Positions 37,275-46,418 of a DNA stretch of 63,526 bases are shown here, piece by piece. Source of the DNA: an uncultured Clostridium sp. (GTDB lineage Bacteria > Bacillota > Clostridia > TANB77 > CAG-508); the NCBI GenBank assembly GCA_958438515.1, contig CAUBRZ010000006.1:1-63526 (forward strand), in the 5' to 3' direction. Numbering within the stretch: position 1 is the stretch's first letter; each line of letters opens with the position of its first letter. The position numbers were made by a program, and so were the translations under genes. The notes under the pieces were generated by a model, which was not told the origin of the DNA, ran no database searches, and saw nothing but the letters and a program-made list of their open reading frames with translations.

Positions 37275-37304
37275 CTTCACTAATAAAAACAAATGTGGTA
37301 TAAT
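37275..37304 (+). promoter_or_regulatory. Probable promoter of the hemolysin III gene
   Basis: TATAAT 37299-37304 with a TGTG extension just upstream and a weak TTCACT -35. The in-frame extension of the following gene to 37293 would lie inside this promoter, supporting the later start. Confidence 0.6.
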
Positions 37305-37346
37305 AGCCGAAGTGACAAAATAAATAAAAGTAAGGAAGATGTAATT

Positions 37347-38021
37347 ATGAATAGGATAAAATTAAAAGATAGAATATTACCAACTTACACAAAAGGGGAG
37401 GAAATTTTTAATATGACTTCTCATATTGTAGGTGGAGCACTTGGAATTGTAGCTACTGTACTTTGCGTAGTTTTTGCTGCAATAAATAACAATGTATATG
37501 GGATAGTAAGTGGTGCAATTTATGGAGTTACAATGATTATATTATATACTATGTCTAGTATTTATCATGGATTAAGTCCAAAAAGACACTCGAAAAGGGT
37601 ATTTCAAGTGTTAGATCATTGTTCAATTTTTTTACTTATTGCAGGAACATATACTCCTTTGGCATTATGTACAATAAGAGAATATGATATAGCATCTGGG
37701 TGGACAATTTTTGGAATAATTTGGGGAGTTGCAATATTAGGAATAGTACTAAATTCAATAGATTTGAAAAAATTTAAAGTATTTTCTATGATATGCTATT
37801 TGCTTATGGGATGGTGTATTATAATAAAAGCTAATTTATTGCCAGAACTATTAGGAAAAAATGGATTTATACTTTTAGTAGCTGGTGGAATAGCATACAC
37901 AGTTGGAGCAATTTTATATGGACTAGGAAAAAAGCATAAATATATGCACTCAGTATTTCATTTATTTATATTAGTAGGAAGTTTACTACACTTTTTCTGT
38001 ATATTATTATATGTGATGTAA
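37347..38021 (+). CDS. Hemolysin III / progestin-receptor-like membrane protein
   Basis: 224 aa with seven membrane helices. EIFNMTSHIVGGALGIVATV, SSIYHGLSPK (Ser/His motif), LDHCSIFLLIAGTYTPLAL and a terminal FHLFILVGSLLHFF, the conserved metal-binding His/Asp/Ser set of the CREST/HlyIII family. Membrane enzyme or transporter of unknown substrate. ATG 37347 has AAGGAAG upstream. Confidence 0.88.
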   Translation: MNRIKLKDRILPTYTKGEEIFNMTSHIVGGALGIVATVLCVVFAAINNNVYGIVSGAIYGVTMIILYTMSSIYHGLSPKRHSKRVFQVLDHCSIFLLIAGTYTPLALCTIREYDIASGWTIFGIIWGVAILGIVLNSIDLKKFKVFSMICYLLMGWCIIIKANLLPELLGKNGFILLVAGGIAYTVGAILYGLGKKHKYMHSVFHLFILVGSLLHFFCILLYVM

Positions 38022-38239
38022 ATCAAAAATCTAATATATTATATCATAAATAAAATTAAAAAAACAAATATAAAAAGATATAATTAAATGAGCATAAATT
38101 AAAAAAATGAAGATAAAATAATATAAAGTAATAAATACTATTATTTTAGGAAGAAATTTCATTTGCGTGTAAATTAAACATATGCTAAAATAAAAATAAC
38201 TTAAGAATATAAGTTGTTAAAAATTAAATAAGTATATAA

Positions 38240-38458
38240 TTTTACCCTGCATAGTACGTATAGACAGAATTTTTAGAACCAACAAGTATATAAGAGGGGC
38301 CAATCTCATAAATATGGCGTGCAAGCTCACATGATAAAAGATAAAAATAGTTTCTATTTTTATTAGTGAGAAGCCCAGGAATATTTAGGTAGGCACCCAC
38401 CTGTTTTTAGAGCAGGTCCTTAAAAATTTTGACATCTTACGGCTAAGGTGGGGTGCTT
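38240..38458 (+). ncRNA. ssrS: 6S-like RNA (SsrS)
   Basis: An intergenic transcript-like region of about 220 bases with the 6S pattern: GGGGCCAATCTC on the 5' side, a central arm GGCGTGCAAGCTCACATG, GTGAGAAGCCC on the 3' side, and a closing GCACCCACC / GGTGGGGTGC stem (38393-38401, 38447-38456) enclosing CCTG/CAGG. It ends with a T run that serves as terminator. 6S RNA binds sigma-A RNA polymerase. I recognise the arrangement from other Firmicutes; ends are approximate. The bases before it (38022-38239) show nothing else. Confidence 0.65.
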
Positions 38459-38467
38459 TTTTGTTTT

Positions 38468-39883
38468 TTATATATTAGTTAAAGCATAAATAGCTTTTGC
38501 ATAAATTTTGGAACATAAAATTAAATTGTCAATTTCAATAAATTCATCAACTTGGTGACACATATCAGTTTGACCTGGAAAATTTGGACCAAAAGATATA
38601 CAATTTTTAAAAGCTCTAGCATAGGTGGCTCCACCAATTGCAATTGGTGAAAAGTTAGAATTTGTTGATTTGTTAAACACATCACAAAGGGTTTTTACTA
38701 AAATATTTTCTTGAGAAATATGCAAAGCAGGTTGATATCTTTTTTCATAGAAATTAATATTTGAATATTTGCTAGTACAAGTTATAAAATGTTTTTTAAT
38801 AGTATATACAGAAGTATTTATAGGAATTCTTATATTTAGTCCTATTTTTAATTCAGAATCTAAATTTTTAAAATCAAGATTACCAATATTTAAAGTTAAT
38901 TTACCAGATTCATCTTCAAAATCAATTCCAAGAGATTTACCATTATATTCTAGACCAATATAATTAGAAAAAAAGTCAAACAGTTCTAAGTTTATAGTGT
39001 AATTAACTAAAATTTGATTTATACAAATAATTAATTGTGAAATTGCATTTGTTCCTAAATCGGGGTGAGCAGCATGTGCTTGAATCCCATGTGATGTTAA
39101 TTTTATTTCTTGATTACTTATTTTATAAATATCTATTTGGAAATTATTTTTTTGTATAATTTTTTGAGTTATTTCAATAAAATTAGACATAGGTATTTTT
39201 TCGTTATCAATTTCTAATGTAATACTGCAAAATTTAGGAACTACATTTAGGGGATTATTATTACAATCAATTTCTTTAATTTTAATATAAGAAGTTTTTG
39301 AATTAATATCTTTCATAGTTAAGTAACAACTTAATATTGATTTTTCAGCATAAATACAAGGAAAATCAGCATCTGGACTAAAACCAATAATAGGAGGTTC
39401 TTCTGTTTTTTTATAATGTTCAATACATTTCCAATCATTTTCTTCGTTTAAACCTAAGATTAAACGAACTCTTTTATGTATGTCATAATTTTCCATAACA
39501 GATTTCATAGCATATATGGAACTAATAACAGGCCCTTTATCGTCTATTGCTCCTCTTCCAAAGATTTTATTATCCACAATAGTTGCACTAAAAGGTGGAA
39601 ATGTCCAACCTTTACCTTCTGGAACAACATCTAGATGACCAATAATTCCTATTAATTCTTCTCCTGAGCCAAATTCTAAATAGCCACAATAACCATCTAT
39701 ATTTTTTGTTCTGAAACCTAATTTTTTTCCAAGATTTAAGGTGTATTTAAGAGCATCGTTTATATTTTTTCCAAATGGCATACATGGATCATTTGATTTA
39801 TTATATACACTTGGGATTTTAATTAATTCTTGTGTATTTTTTATAATTTTGCTTTTGTTATTCTCAATATAATCTTCTATCAT
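38468..39883 (-). CDS. M20 family dipeptidase (PepV/Sapep-like)
   Basis: 471 aa metallopeptidase. LIGIIGHLDVVPEGKGW holds the first metal His/Asp, FGRGAIDDKGPVISSIYAMK the bridging Asp, LGLNEENDWKCIEHYKK the Glu pair and GFSPDADFP the next Asp; a large lid domain lies between residues about 180 and 370. Cleaves dipeptides in the cytoplasm. Ends beside the 6S RNA terminator in convergent orientation. Ribosome binding site AAAGGAC. Confidence 0.88.
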   Translation of the reverse strand: MIEDYIENNKSKIIKNTQELIKIPSVYNKSNDPCMPFGKNINDALKYTLNLGKKLGFRTKNIDGYCGYLEFGSGEELIGIIGHLDVVPEGKGWTFPPFSATIVDNKIFGRGAIDDKGPVISSIYAMKSVMENYDIHKRVRLILGLNEENDWKCIEHYKKTEEPPIIGFSPDADFPCIYAEKSILSCYLTMKDINSKTSYIKIKEIDCNNNPLNVVPKFCSITLEIDNEKIPMSNFIEITQKIIQKNNFQIDIYKISNQEIKLTSHGIQAHAAHPDLGTNAISQLIICINQILVNYTINLELFDFFSNYIGLEYNGKSLGIDFEDESGKLTLNIGNLDFKNLDSELKIGLNIRIPINTSVYTIKKHFITCTSKYSNINFYEKRYQPALHISQENILVKTLCDVFNKSTNSNFSPIAIGGATYARAFKNCISFGPNFPGQTDMCHQVDEFIEIDNLILCSKIYAKAIYALTNI

Positions 39884-40046
39884 ACAACCAGTCCTTTCTT
39901 TTTCATATTATTATTAGAAGAACTTTATTATGCATAAATAGTTGTAGACAAATAAATTGAAAATTAAATTTAAAAAATTAAAATTTATATAGTAAAAAGT
40001 CTAAAGTTGTGTTATATTAATTTTAAGAAAAAGGAGTGTGGTTTTT

Positions 40047-40865
40047 TTGAAAATAACACAAGTAGAACAATTACAAAAAATGGCGAAGACGGTTAGAAAG
40101 GAAATTATAGAGCAAGTTTATAAAGCTCAATCTGGGCACCCTGGTGGTTCACTTTCAATTGCAGATATTCTAACTGTATTATATTTTAATGAATTGAACA
40201 TAGATCCTAAAAATCCAAAATGGGATAACAGAGATAGAGTAGTTTTATCGAAAGGGCATTGCTCACCAGCTTTATATAGTTGTTTAGCAAATAGAGGCTT
40301 TTTTGAAATAAAAGAATTAGAGGAATTTAGAAGTATTGAAGGAAAACTGCAAGGACATCCTGATATGAATAAAGTACTGGGAGTAGATATGACAACAGGC
40401 TCTTTGGGACAAGGATTATCTGCTGCAAATGGAATGGCAATAGCTGCAAAATTAGATAAAAAGAATTATAGAGTTTATTGCATTTTAGGAGATGGAGAAA
40501 TAGAAGAAGGACAAATATGGGAAGCAGCAATGGCATCTAGTAAATATAAATTAGATAATTTATGTGTTGTAATAGATAATAATAACTTACAAATAGATGG
40601 AACAATTGGAGAGGTTATGAATTCTTATCCAATTGATGAAAAATTTAAAAGTTTTGGATTTCAAGTTATTAATATTGATGGACATAATATAGAAGAAATA
40701 ATAAAATCATTTGAAGTAGCTAAAAATATAAAAGATAGACCTACTTGTATTATAGCAAAAACTATAAAAGGAAAAGGGATTTCTTTTATGGAAAATGAAG
40801 TGCAATGGCATGGTAAAGCACCAAATGAAGAACAATACAAACAAGCAATTAAAGAGTTAGAATAA
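40047..40865 (+). CDS. Transketolase, N-terminal subunit
   Basis: 272 aa. Carries the thiamine-diphosphate domain: GHPGGSLSIADILTVLYF, RVVLSKGHCSPALY, TTGSLGQGLSAANGMA and the GDGE...N TPP motif (GDGEIEEGQIWEAAM, DNNNLQIDG). The pentose-phosphate enzyme is split in two genes, as in many Clostridia. TTG 40047 fits AAGGAG spacing better than GTG 40038. The partner gene starts 22 bases after its stop. Confidence 0.92.
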   Translation: MKITQVEQLQKMAKTVRKEIIEQVYKAQSGHPGGSLSIADILTVLYFNELNIDPKNPKWDNRDRVVLSKGHCSPALYSCLANRGFFEIKELEEFRSIEGKLQGHPDMNKVLGVDMTTGSLGQGLSAANGMAIAAKLDKKNYRVYCILGDGEIEEGQIWEAAMASSKYKLDNLCVVIDNNNLQIDGTIGEVMNSYPIDEKFKSFGFQVINIDGHNIEEIIKSFEVAKNIKDRPTCIIAKTIKGKGISFMENEVQWHGKAPNEEQYKQAIKELE

Positions 40866-40887
40866 ATTTATAAAAATGGAGGATATT

Positions 40888-41815
40888 ATGAATTTAGAAG
40901 ATAGAAAAGCAACACGTCAAAGTTATGGTGAAACTTTAGTGGATTTAGGTAAAAAAAATCAAAATATAGTAGTTTTAGATGCTGATTTATCAGGTGCAAC
41001 GAAAACCAATTTATTTGCAAAGGAATTTCCAAATAGATTTTTTGATATGGGAATAGCAGAAGCAAATATGATAGGCACAGCAGCAGGATTAGCAACTTGT
41101 GGAAAAATACCATATGCAAGTACTTTTGCAGTATTTGCAGCAGGAAGAAGTTATGATCAAATTAGAAATAGTGTGTGTTATCCGAATTTAAATGTAAATA
41201 TTTGTGCTACACATAGTGGGATAACAGTAGGAGAAGATGGAGCAACACATCAAATGATAGAAGATATTTCAATTATGAGAACAATTCCAAATATGACTGT
41301 TATGTGTACTTCTGATGATGAACAAACCAAATGGGCTGTAGAGGAAATTGCGAAAATAAAAGGACCTGTTTATTTAAGATTAGCAAGAATGAAAACAGCA
41401 AAAATATATGAGAAAAGTGAAAAATTCGAAATAGGAAAAGGTATTCAAATAGGCAGTGGAACTGATGGAACAGTATTTGCAACAGGAGTAACAGTAGAAC
41501 AAGCATTAATAGCAAAAGAAGAATTACAAAAATTAGGAATTGATATTAGAGTAGTTGATATTCATACAATAAAGCCAATAGATAAAGAATTAATTATTAA
41601 ATGTGCAAAGGAAACTAAAAAATTAATATCAATTGAAGATCATAATATAATAGGTGGGCTTCGGATCTGCAATATCAGAAGTGCTAACACAATATTATCC
41701 AACTAGATTAATAAGACTAGGTATAAAAGATACTTTTGGCAAATCTGGTAAAGCAGAACAATTAATGGAATATTTTAACATTAATTCAAAAGCAATACTA
41801 GAAAATTTTAAATAA
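40888..41815 (+). CDS. Transketolase, C-terminal subunit, +1 shift at CGG 41662
   Basis: 308 aa after the shift. Supplies the Pyr and C-terminal domains: VLDADLSGATKTNLF, FDMGIAEANMIGTAAGLA (catalytic Glu), THSGITVGEDGATHQ, and VVDIHTIKPIDKELI. Frame 0 reads through IGGL then CGG 41662 and stops 13 codons later. Skipping C gives IIGGLGSAISEVL and a family-like ending with RLGIKDTFGKSG. The lost 50 residues form the last beta strands, so the shift is needed for a folded partner. ATG 40888 has GGAGG. Confidence 0.9.
41662..41664 (+). other. CGG +1 shift site in the transketolase C-subunit gene
   Basis: Frame: GGG CTT CGG ATC. Dropping the C gives CTT GGA TCT GCA (L G S A). An AGGTGGG lies directly upstream of the CTT, a possible Shine-Dalgarno-like stimulator at this site. 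Confidence 0.9.
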
Positions 41816-41869
41816 ATGTGTTATAATATAAACAGTCACATGAGGTTTTGCATAAAAGGAGGTACTCAA

Positions 41870-42034
41870 ATGAGTAATCGGAAAACTAATAATTTTAGAT
41901 CATGTGCCACATGCCAAATAAGAGTATGTGACAAAAACCGGAATAAGAATGAGGACAGTAGCAGACCTATGATTGAAAAAAATATCATAAATGAAATTTT
42001 TAAAAGAAAAGGGTGTCCTTATGATGCAAAATAA
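41870..42034 (+). CDS. Small Cys-containing protein with two in-frame CGG codons
   Basis: 54 aa, unrecognised. SCATCQIRVC forms a CxxC-x4-C cluster near residues 14-23, with another Cys in the GCPYDAK tail, so metal binding is plausible. Own -10 TATAAT (41822-41827), AAAGGAGG ribosome binding site and a terminator just after it suggest a real gene. Two CGG codons (41879-41881 at codon 4, 41939-41941 at codon 24) lie in frame; a shift at the first ends after 14 residues. The peptide could work as a reporter of CGG decoding, but that is speculation. Confidence 0.55.
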   Translation: MSNRKTNNFRSCATCQIRVCDKNRNKNEDSSRPMIEKNIINEIFKRKGCPYDAK

Positions 42035-42041
42035 CCGGTAA

Positions 42042-42071
42042 AAGCTCTTCTATATTTTTAGAAGAGCTTTA
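42042..42071 (+). terminator. Terminator after the small Cys protein gene
   Basis: AAAGCTCTTCTA / TAGAAGAGCTTT with a short T-rich loop. Confidence 0.85.
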
Positions 42072-42148
42072 TAAAATGGGATAAATAGTAGAAATATTTA
42101 ACAAATAAAAACCAAAACACTATAAAAAAGACAAAATAAAAGAGAAAT

Positions 42149-42191
42149 GATAGAAAATGTAAAAAAACCAACATTTTCTATCATTTTTTTA
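42149..42191 (+). terminator. Second terminator upstream of ftsE
   Basis: GATAGAAAATG / CATTTTCTATC followed by ATTTTTTT. No gene is visible between the two terminators. Confidence 0.75.
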
Positions 42192-42202
42192 TCTAAAAAG
42201 TC

Positions 42203-42231
42203 TTGCAAAAAACTAACTTTATTGTTATGAT
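42203..42231 (+). promoter_or_regulatory. Sigma-A type promoter of ftsE
   Basis: TTGCAA 42203-42208, 17-base spacer, TATGAT 42226-42231. Confidence 0.65.
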
Positions 42232-42290
42232 TAGATAGAATATAAAATTGTGTTAAAATAAAGAAAAACTAATTGGTAAGGAGAAACAAA

Positions 42291-42977
42291 ATGATAGAAT
42301 TTAGAAATGTAACAAAAACGTATGATACAGGAACAAAAGCTGTAAAAAATGCAAACTTTGTTATAAATAAAGGTGAATTTGCTTTTTTAGTAGGTTCATC
42401 AGGAAGTGGAAAGTCAACTTTAATAAAATTAATATTAAAAGAAGAAGAACCAACATCAGGAAATATAATTATAAATGGAAAAGATACAACTTTTTTAAAA
42501 CCAAATAGAGTACCTTATTTAAGAAGAAGTATGGGAGTAGTATTTCAAGACTTTAGACTTTTACCAGACAAGACTGTATATGATAATGTAGCATATGCTA
42601 TGTATATTGTAAGAGCAACACCAAGACATATAAGAAGACAAGTACCAATGGTATTATCTTTAGTAGGATTAAGTGGAAAAGCGAAAATGTATCCAAATGA
42701 ATTATCTGGTGGAGAACAACAAAGAGTAGCTTTAGCCAGAGCATTAGTAAATAATCCATCAATGTTAATAGCAGATGAGCCAACTGGTAACTTAGATCCA
42801 GATACAGCATGGGATATTATGAACTTATTAAATGATATAAATATGAGAGGAACTACAGTAGTTGTAGCAACACATGCAAAAGACATTGTAGATAAAATGA
42901 AAAAAAGAGTTATACACATTCGCAAAGGCGAAATAATTAGAGATGATAAAAAAGGTGGTTATGATTGTGAAATATAA
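42291..42977 (+). CDS. ftsE: Cell division ATP-binding protein FtsE
   Basis: 228 aa ABC ATPase. Opens with MIEFRNVTKTYDTGTKAV, Walker A LVGSSGSGKSTLIK, the FtsE-typical VVFQDFRLLPDKTVYDNVA Q-loop, ELSGGEQQRVALARAL signature and LIADEPTGNLDPD Walker B. Works with FtsX at the septum to activate a peptidoglycan hydrolase. ATG 42291 follows AAGGAG. Its end overlaps ftsX by 11 bases. Confidence 0.95.
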   Translation: MIEFRNVTKTYDTGTKAVKNANFVINKGEFAFLVGSSGSGKSTLIKLILKEEEPTSGNIIINGKDTTFLKPNRVPYLRRSMGVVFQDFRLLPDKTVYDNVAYAMYIVRATPRHIRRQVPMVLSLVGLSGKAKMYPNELSGGEQQRVALARALVNNPSMLIADEPTGNLDPDTAWDIMNLLNDINMRGTTVVVATHAKDIVDKMKKRVIHIRKGEIIRDDKKGGYDCEI

Positions 42978-43870
42978 CATATTAGGATATTTAATAGGAG
43001 AAGGGTTTAGTAACGTATTTAAAAACAAAAAATCAACTGGAGCATCCCTTATGATTATGTGTGCAACCATGATAATATTTGGAATATTTTTAATCTTGGG
43101 AGAAAATATAAACCATTTTGTAAAAGAAGTAGAATCAGCTCAAGGGATACAAGTTTTTATAAAAGGTGAAGCAACACAAGAACAGATAGAAGAATTAGGT
43201 GATAAAATAAGAAAAATCGATGGAGTAAGCACCACAGAATTTATTTCAAAAGATGCAGCACTTGATCAAATGAAAGAAAAGTTTGGAGATAAAAAAGATT
43301 TACTAGAAGGTTATGAAGGAGAAAATAATATATTTACAGCATCATATGTAGTTACATTAACTGATTTAAATAAAAGTAAACAAGTTCAAGATCAAGTAGC
43401 AACATTTGATTATGTAAAAAAAATAACTAGCAAGGATGAAACAGTATCAACTTTAATTAATTTGGCAAATGGAATTAAAATTGTTACAGGGGTAATATTA
43501 GCATTACTAATAATAATATCAATATTCATTATAGCAAATACAATAAAACTAACAGTTCATGCAAGAAGAAAAGAAATATCTATTATGAAATATGTAGGAG
43601 CAACAAATGGATTTATAAGATGGCCATTTATTGTAGAAGGTATGATAATTGGAGTATTTGCAAGTGCTATTTCGATTGCTATAGTAGGGGCTTCTTATAG
43701 CTTCTTGGCAGAACAAATTGTAAATTCTCAATTTATGCAAGTGATTAATATGAGTTTAATTAGCTTTGCAGATATGTTTAGTTCTATTATATTTGTATAT
43801 ATGTTATTAGGTATTGGCATAGGAGCTTTACGGAAGTGTAATTTCTATGAGAAAATATTTAAAAGTATAA
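42967..43870 (+). CDS. ftsX: Cell division protein FtsX, +1 shift at CGG 43831
   Basis: 300 aa after the shift. An N-terminal helix (MIMCATMIIFGIFLILG), a periplasmic-type extracellular domain (residues about 50-165: VQVFIKGEATQEQIEEL-like), then three helices with KLTVHARRKEISIMKYVGAT, the FtsX/MacB hallmark. Frame 0 continues 16 codons past CGG 43831 in a charged tail. The shifted end is GALGSVISMRKYLKV, the expected FtsX terminus. GTG 42967 (MKYNILGY) is my preferred start; ATG 42961 is also possible. Confidence 0.88.
43831..43833 (+). other. CGG +1 shift site in ftsX
   Basis: Frame: GCT TTA CGG AAG. Dropping the C gives TTA GGA AGT GTA (L G S V). The only site with a codon ending in A before CGG; AGGAG lies just upstream. 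Confidence 0.88.
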
Positions 43871-43883
43871 AGAAGGAGTAAAC

Positions 43884-45096
43884 ATGCGTAAAATTTTATG
43901 TATGATTGTGGCTTTTGTAATTTGTAGTTTTAGCGTACTATCTTGTGTACATGCTGAAGGAACAGAAGATTTACACAATCAACAACAAGAATTACAAAAT
44001 GAAATAAATAATGCAAATGAGCAATTAGAAGATGTACAAAGTGAATTATCTGAAAATTTACAACAGGTTCAAAAATTAGATGAAAGGATAATGAATACAG
44101 AACAAGAATTAAGTGAATTGGATACTAAAATAGCAGAGTTACAGGTTTCTATTGATGAAGTTGAAAGCAAACTAAAAATAGCAGAAGATAACTATAACAG
44201 GCAAAAAGAATTATTAGATAACAGATTAGTTGCTGTATATGAATCAAATGATACACAATATTTAGATGTTATTTTAAGTTCTAAGAATGTTTCTGAATTT
44301 TTATCTAATTATTTTCTAATTACAGAACTTGCAGAATGTGATACAGATCTTTTAGAAGAAATGCAAACACAGAAAAGAGAAATACAAACTTCTAAAGATA
44401 AATTAGTAAAGTCACAAGAACAATTATCAGAAATAAAGGAAAATCAGACTAAAACAGCTAAAATATTAGAGAATACAAAAACCATTAGAGAAAATTATAT
44501 ATCTAAATTAAGTGATAAAGAAAAAGATATACAAACACAGATTGATGAATATAATGCAAGGTTTGCTGAAATAAATGCAGAAATTCTTGGATTAGCAAAA
44601 GCAGAAATTGATTCTAAATATATTGGTGGAGAGTTAGCATGGCCAGTTCCTGGGTATACACGAATTAGTTCCAAATATGGTATGAGGACACATCCAATTA
44701 CAGGAATCTATAAGTTACATACAGGTGTTGACATTAGTGCACCAATGGGAGCTAATTTCATTGCAGCAAATGATGGAATTGTAACAAAGGCAGGAATGAA
44801 TAGTGCTTATGGAAACATGGTAATTATTGACCATGGTGGAGGAGTTGCAACATTATATGCACATGGTTCAGAAATTTTAGTACAAGTAGGACAAACAGTA
44901 AAAAGAGGAGATGCAGTTTTAAAAGTAGGTTCAACTGGATATTCGACTCGGACCACATGCACATTTTGAAGTAAGGCTAAATGGAGTAGTTACAGATCCA
45001 ATGCCATATATAACAAATGGCTTGGTGCCACAAACAAATAATGAAGGAAAAGAAAATGATAATAATGAACAAGAACAAAACACACAACAAAATTAA
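43884..45096 (+). CDS. M23 peptidase with coiled coil (EnvC/PcsB-like), +1 shift at CGG 44949
   Basis: 403 aa after the shift. Signal peptide (residues 1-26), a long coiled coil (about 30-230) and a LytM/M23 domain: SSKYGMRTHPITG, LHTGVDISAPMG (metal His and Asp), VIIDHGGGVATLYAHG. Frame 0 ends six codons after CGG 44949; the shift yields STGPHAHFEV with the H-x-H zinc/catalytic site, then an Asn/Gln-rich tail. Without the shift the enzyme would be dead. Directly after ftsX, so it is probably the hydrolase that FtsEX activates. Confidence 0.9.
44949..44951 (+). other. CGG +1 shift site in the M23 peptidase gene
   Basis: Frame: TCG ACT CGG ACC. Dropping the C gives ACT GGA CCA CAT (T G P H). 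The paralogue just downstream reads STGAHLHFEV in one frame, a built-in comparison. Confidence 0.93.
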
Positions 45097-45117
45097 AAAT
45101 AAAAATAGGAGGAACGT

Positions 45118-46320
45118 ATGAAAAAACTTAGTTTAAAAATATTAGGGGTATTAGTTATTTTAATAATGTTAGTCCAAACTTCAGTAGTATTTGCAGCATC
45201 TACAAATGATTTAAAAAATCAGCAAAGTGAAAATGATAAGAAAATTAATGAAAAACAATCAGATTTACAAGAGGTAAAAGAACAAAAATCAGAGACACAA
45301 CAACAGGTAAATGATTTAAGTGCAAAAATTTCTGAATATCAATCACAAATTAATGAACTTGATTCTAAAATAGAAAATTTAAATAGTAAAATTGCTGACT
45401 CACAAAAGCAATTGAACCAAAAAGAAGAAGATTATAAGAAACAAGAAAAGTTATTAGAAGAAAGATTAGTAACAATCCAAGAATCTGGAGAAACATCATA
45501 TCTTGATTTTATACTAAATTCTAGTAGTTTTACAGATTTAATTTCAAATTATTATTTAGCTTCAGAAGTAGCTATAGCTGACACAGATTTATTAAATGAA
45601 ATTCAAAAACAGAAAAAAGAAATTCAAGATGCAAAAACGACTTTAGAAAATAGTAAAAAAGATTTAGATACATCCAAAGCCGAAAAACAGGGAGTTTCAA
45701 CACAATTACAAACAGCTAAAAATGAAAAAAATGCACAAGTTGCAAAATTATCTGAAAGCCAAAAACAAATAGAAGAAGAATTAGATGAATTGCAAGAAGC
45801 TAATGTACAGATTGCAAAAGAGATAAAAGAAGCACAAGCAAGATATAAAGCACAAATAGAGGCTTTAAATAGGAATAAAAGCAATTCCTCAAACAATAAT
45901 AATAGTGGTGGAAAATATAATGGAGGAAGTGGAGTATTAGCAAGACCAGTAGCAAGTGGTAGTGTGACAGCAGGAATGTACTATCCAAGTGGTTCATATC
46001 ATGGTGCTATAGATTATGGAGTACCTACAGGAACACCAGTATATTCAGCAGCAGATGGTGTTGTTATAAAAACAGCAAATTTACAATCAAGTTATGGAAC
46101 ATATGTAGTAATAGAACATGCTAATGGATTACAAACTTGGTATGCACATGGTACCCCTGGCTCAATACGTGTTTCACCAGGGCAAACAGTTTCTAGAGGA
46201 CAACAAATAATGAGCTCTGGTAATAGTGGACATTCAACAGGAGCACATCTACACTTTGAAGTAAGAGTAGCACCTTATGATTATAATTCATGTCGTGTAA
46301 ACCCTACTAATTATATGTAA
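45118..46320 (+). CDS. M23 peptidase with coiled coil, uninterrupted paralogue
   Basis: 400 aa. Signal peptide (residues 1-29), coiled coil (about 30-245), an Asn/Ser/Gly linker and an M23 domain with SYHGAIDYGVPTGTP (metal His and Asp), WYAHGTPGSIRV and HSTGAHLHFEVR (H-x-H). Secreted wall endopeptidase, next to its shift-dependent paralogue. It shows that the family fold here is normally encoded without a break. AGGAGG ribosome binding site. Confidence 0.92.
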   Translation: MKKLSLKILGVLVILIMLVQTSVVFAASTNDLKNQQSENDKKINEKQSDLQEVKEQKSETQQQVNDLSAKISEYQSQINELDSKIENLNSKIADSQKQLNQKEEDYKKQEKLLEERLVTIQESGETSYLDFILNSSSFTDLISNYYLASEVAIADTDLLNEIQKQKKEIQDAKTTLENSKKDLDTSKAEKQGVSTQLQTAKNEKNAQVAKLSESQKQIEEELDELQEANVQIAKEIKEAQARYKAQIEALNRNKSNSSNNNNSGGKYNGGSGVLARPVASGSVTAGMYYPSGSYHGAIDYGVPTGTPVYSAADGVVIKTANLQSSYGTYVVIEHANGLQTWYAHGTPGSIRVSPGQTVSRGQQIMSSGNSGHSTGAHLHFEVRVAPYDYNSCRVNPTNYM

Positions 46321-46359
46321 TTTGTGAATAATTTATTGAGAATAAAATATAATTTATAA

Positions 46360-46378
46360 GGGCGAAATAGTTTCGCCC
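46360..46378 (+). terminator. Hairpin after the second M23 gene
   Basis: GGGCGAAA / TTTCGCCC with a three-base loop but no T run. Strong RNA hairpin; partial terminator or processing site. Confidence 0.55.
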
Positions 46379-46418
46379 AAGTTTATGTTATACTCTAAGT
46401 GAAAAATGGAGGAAGAAA

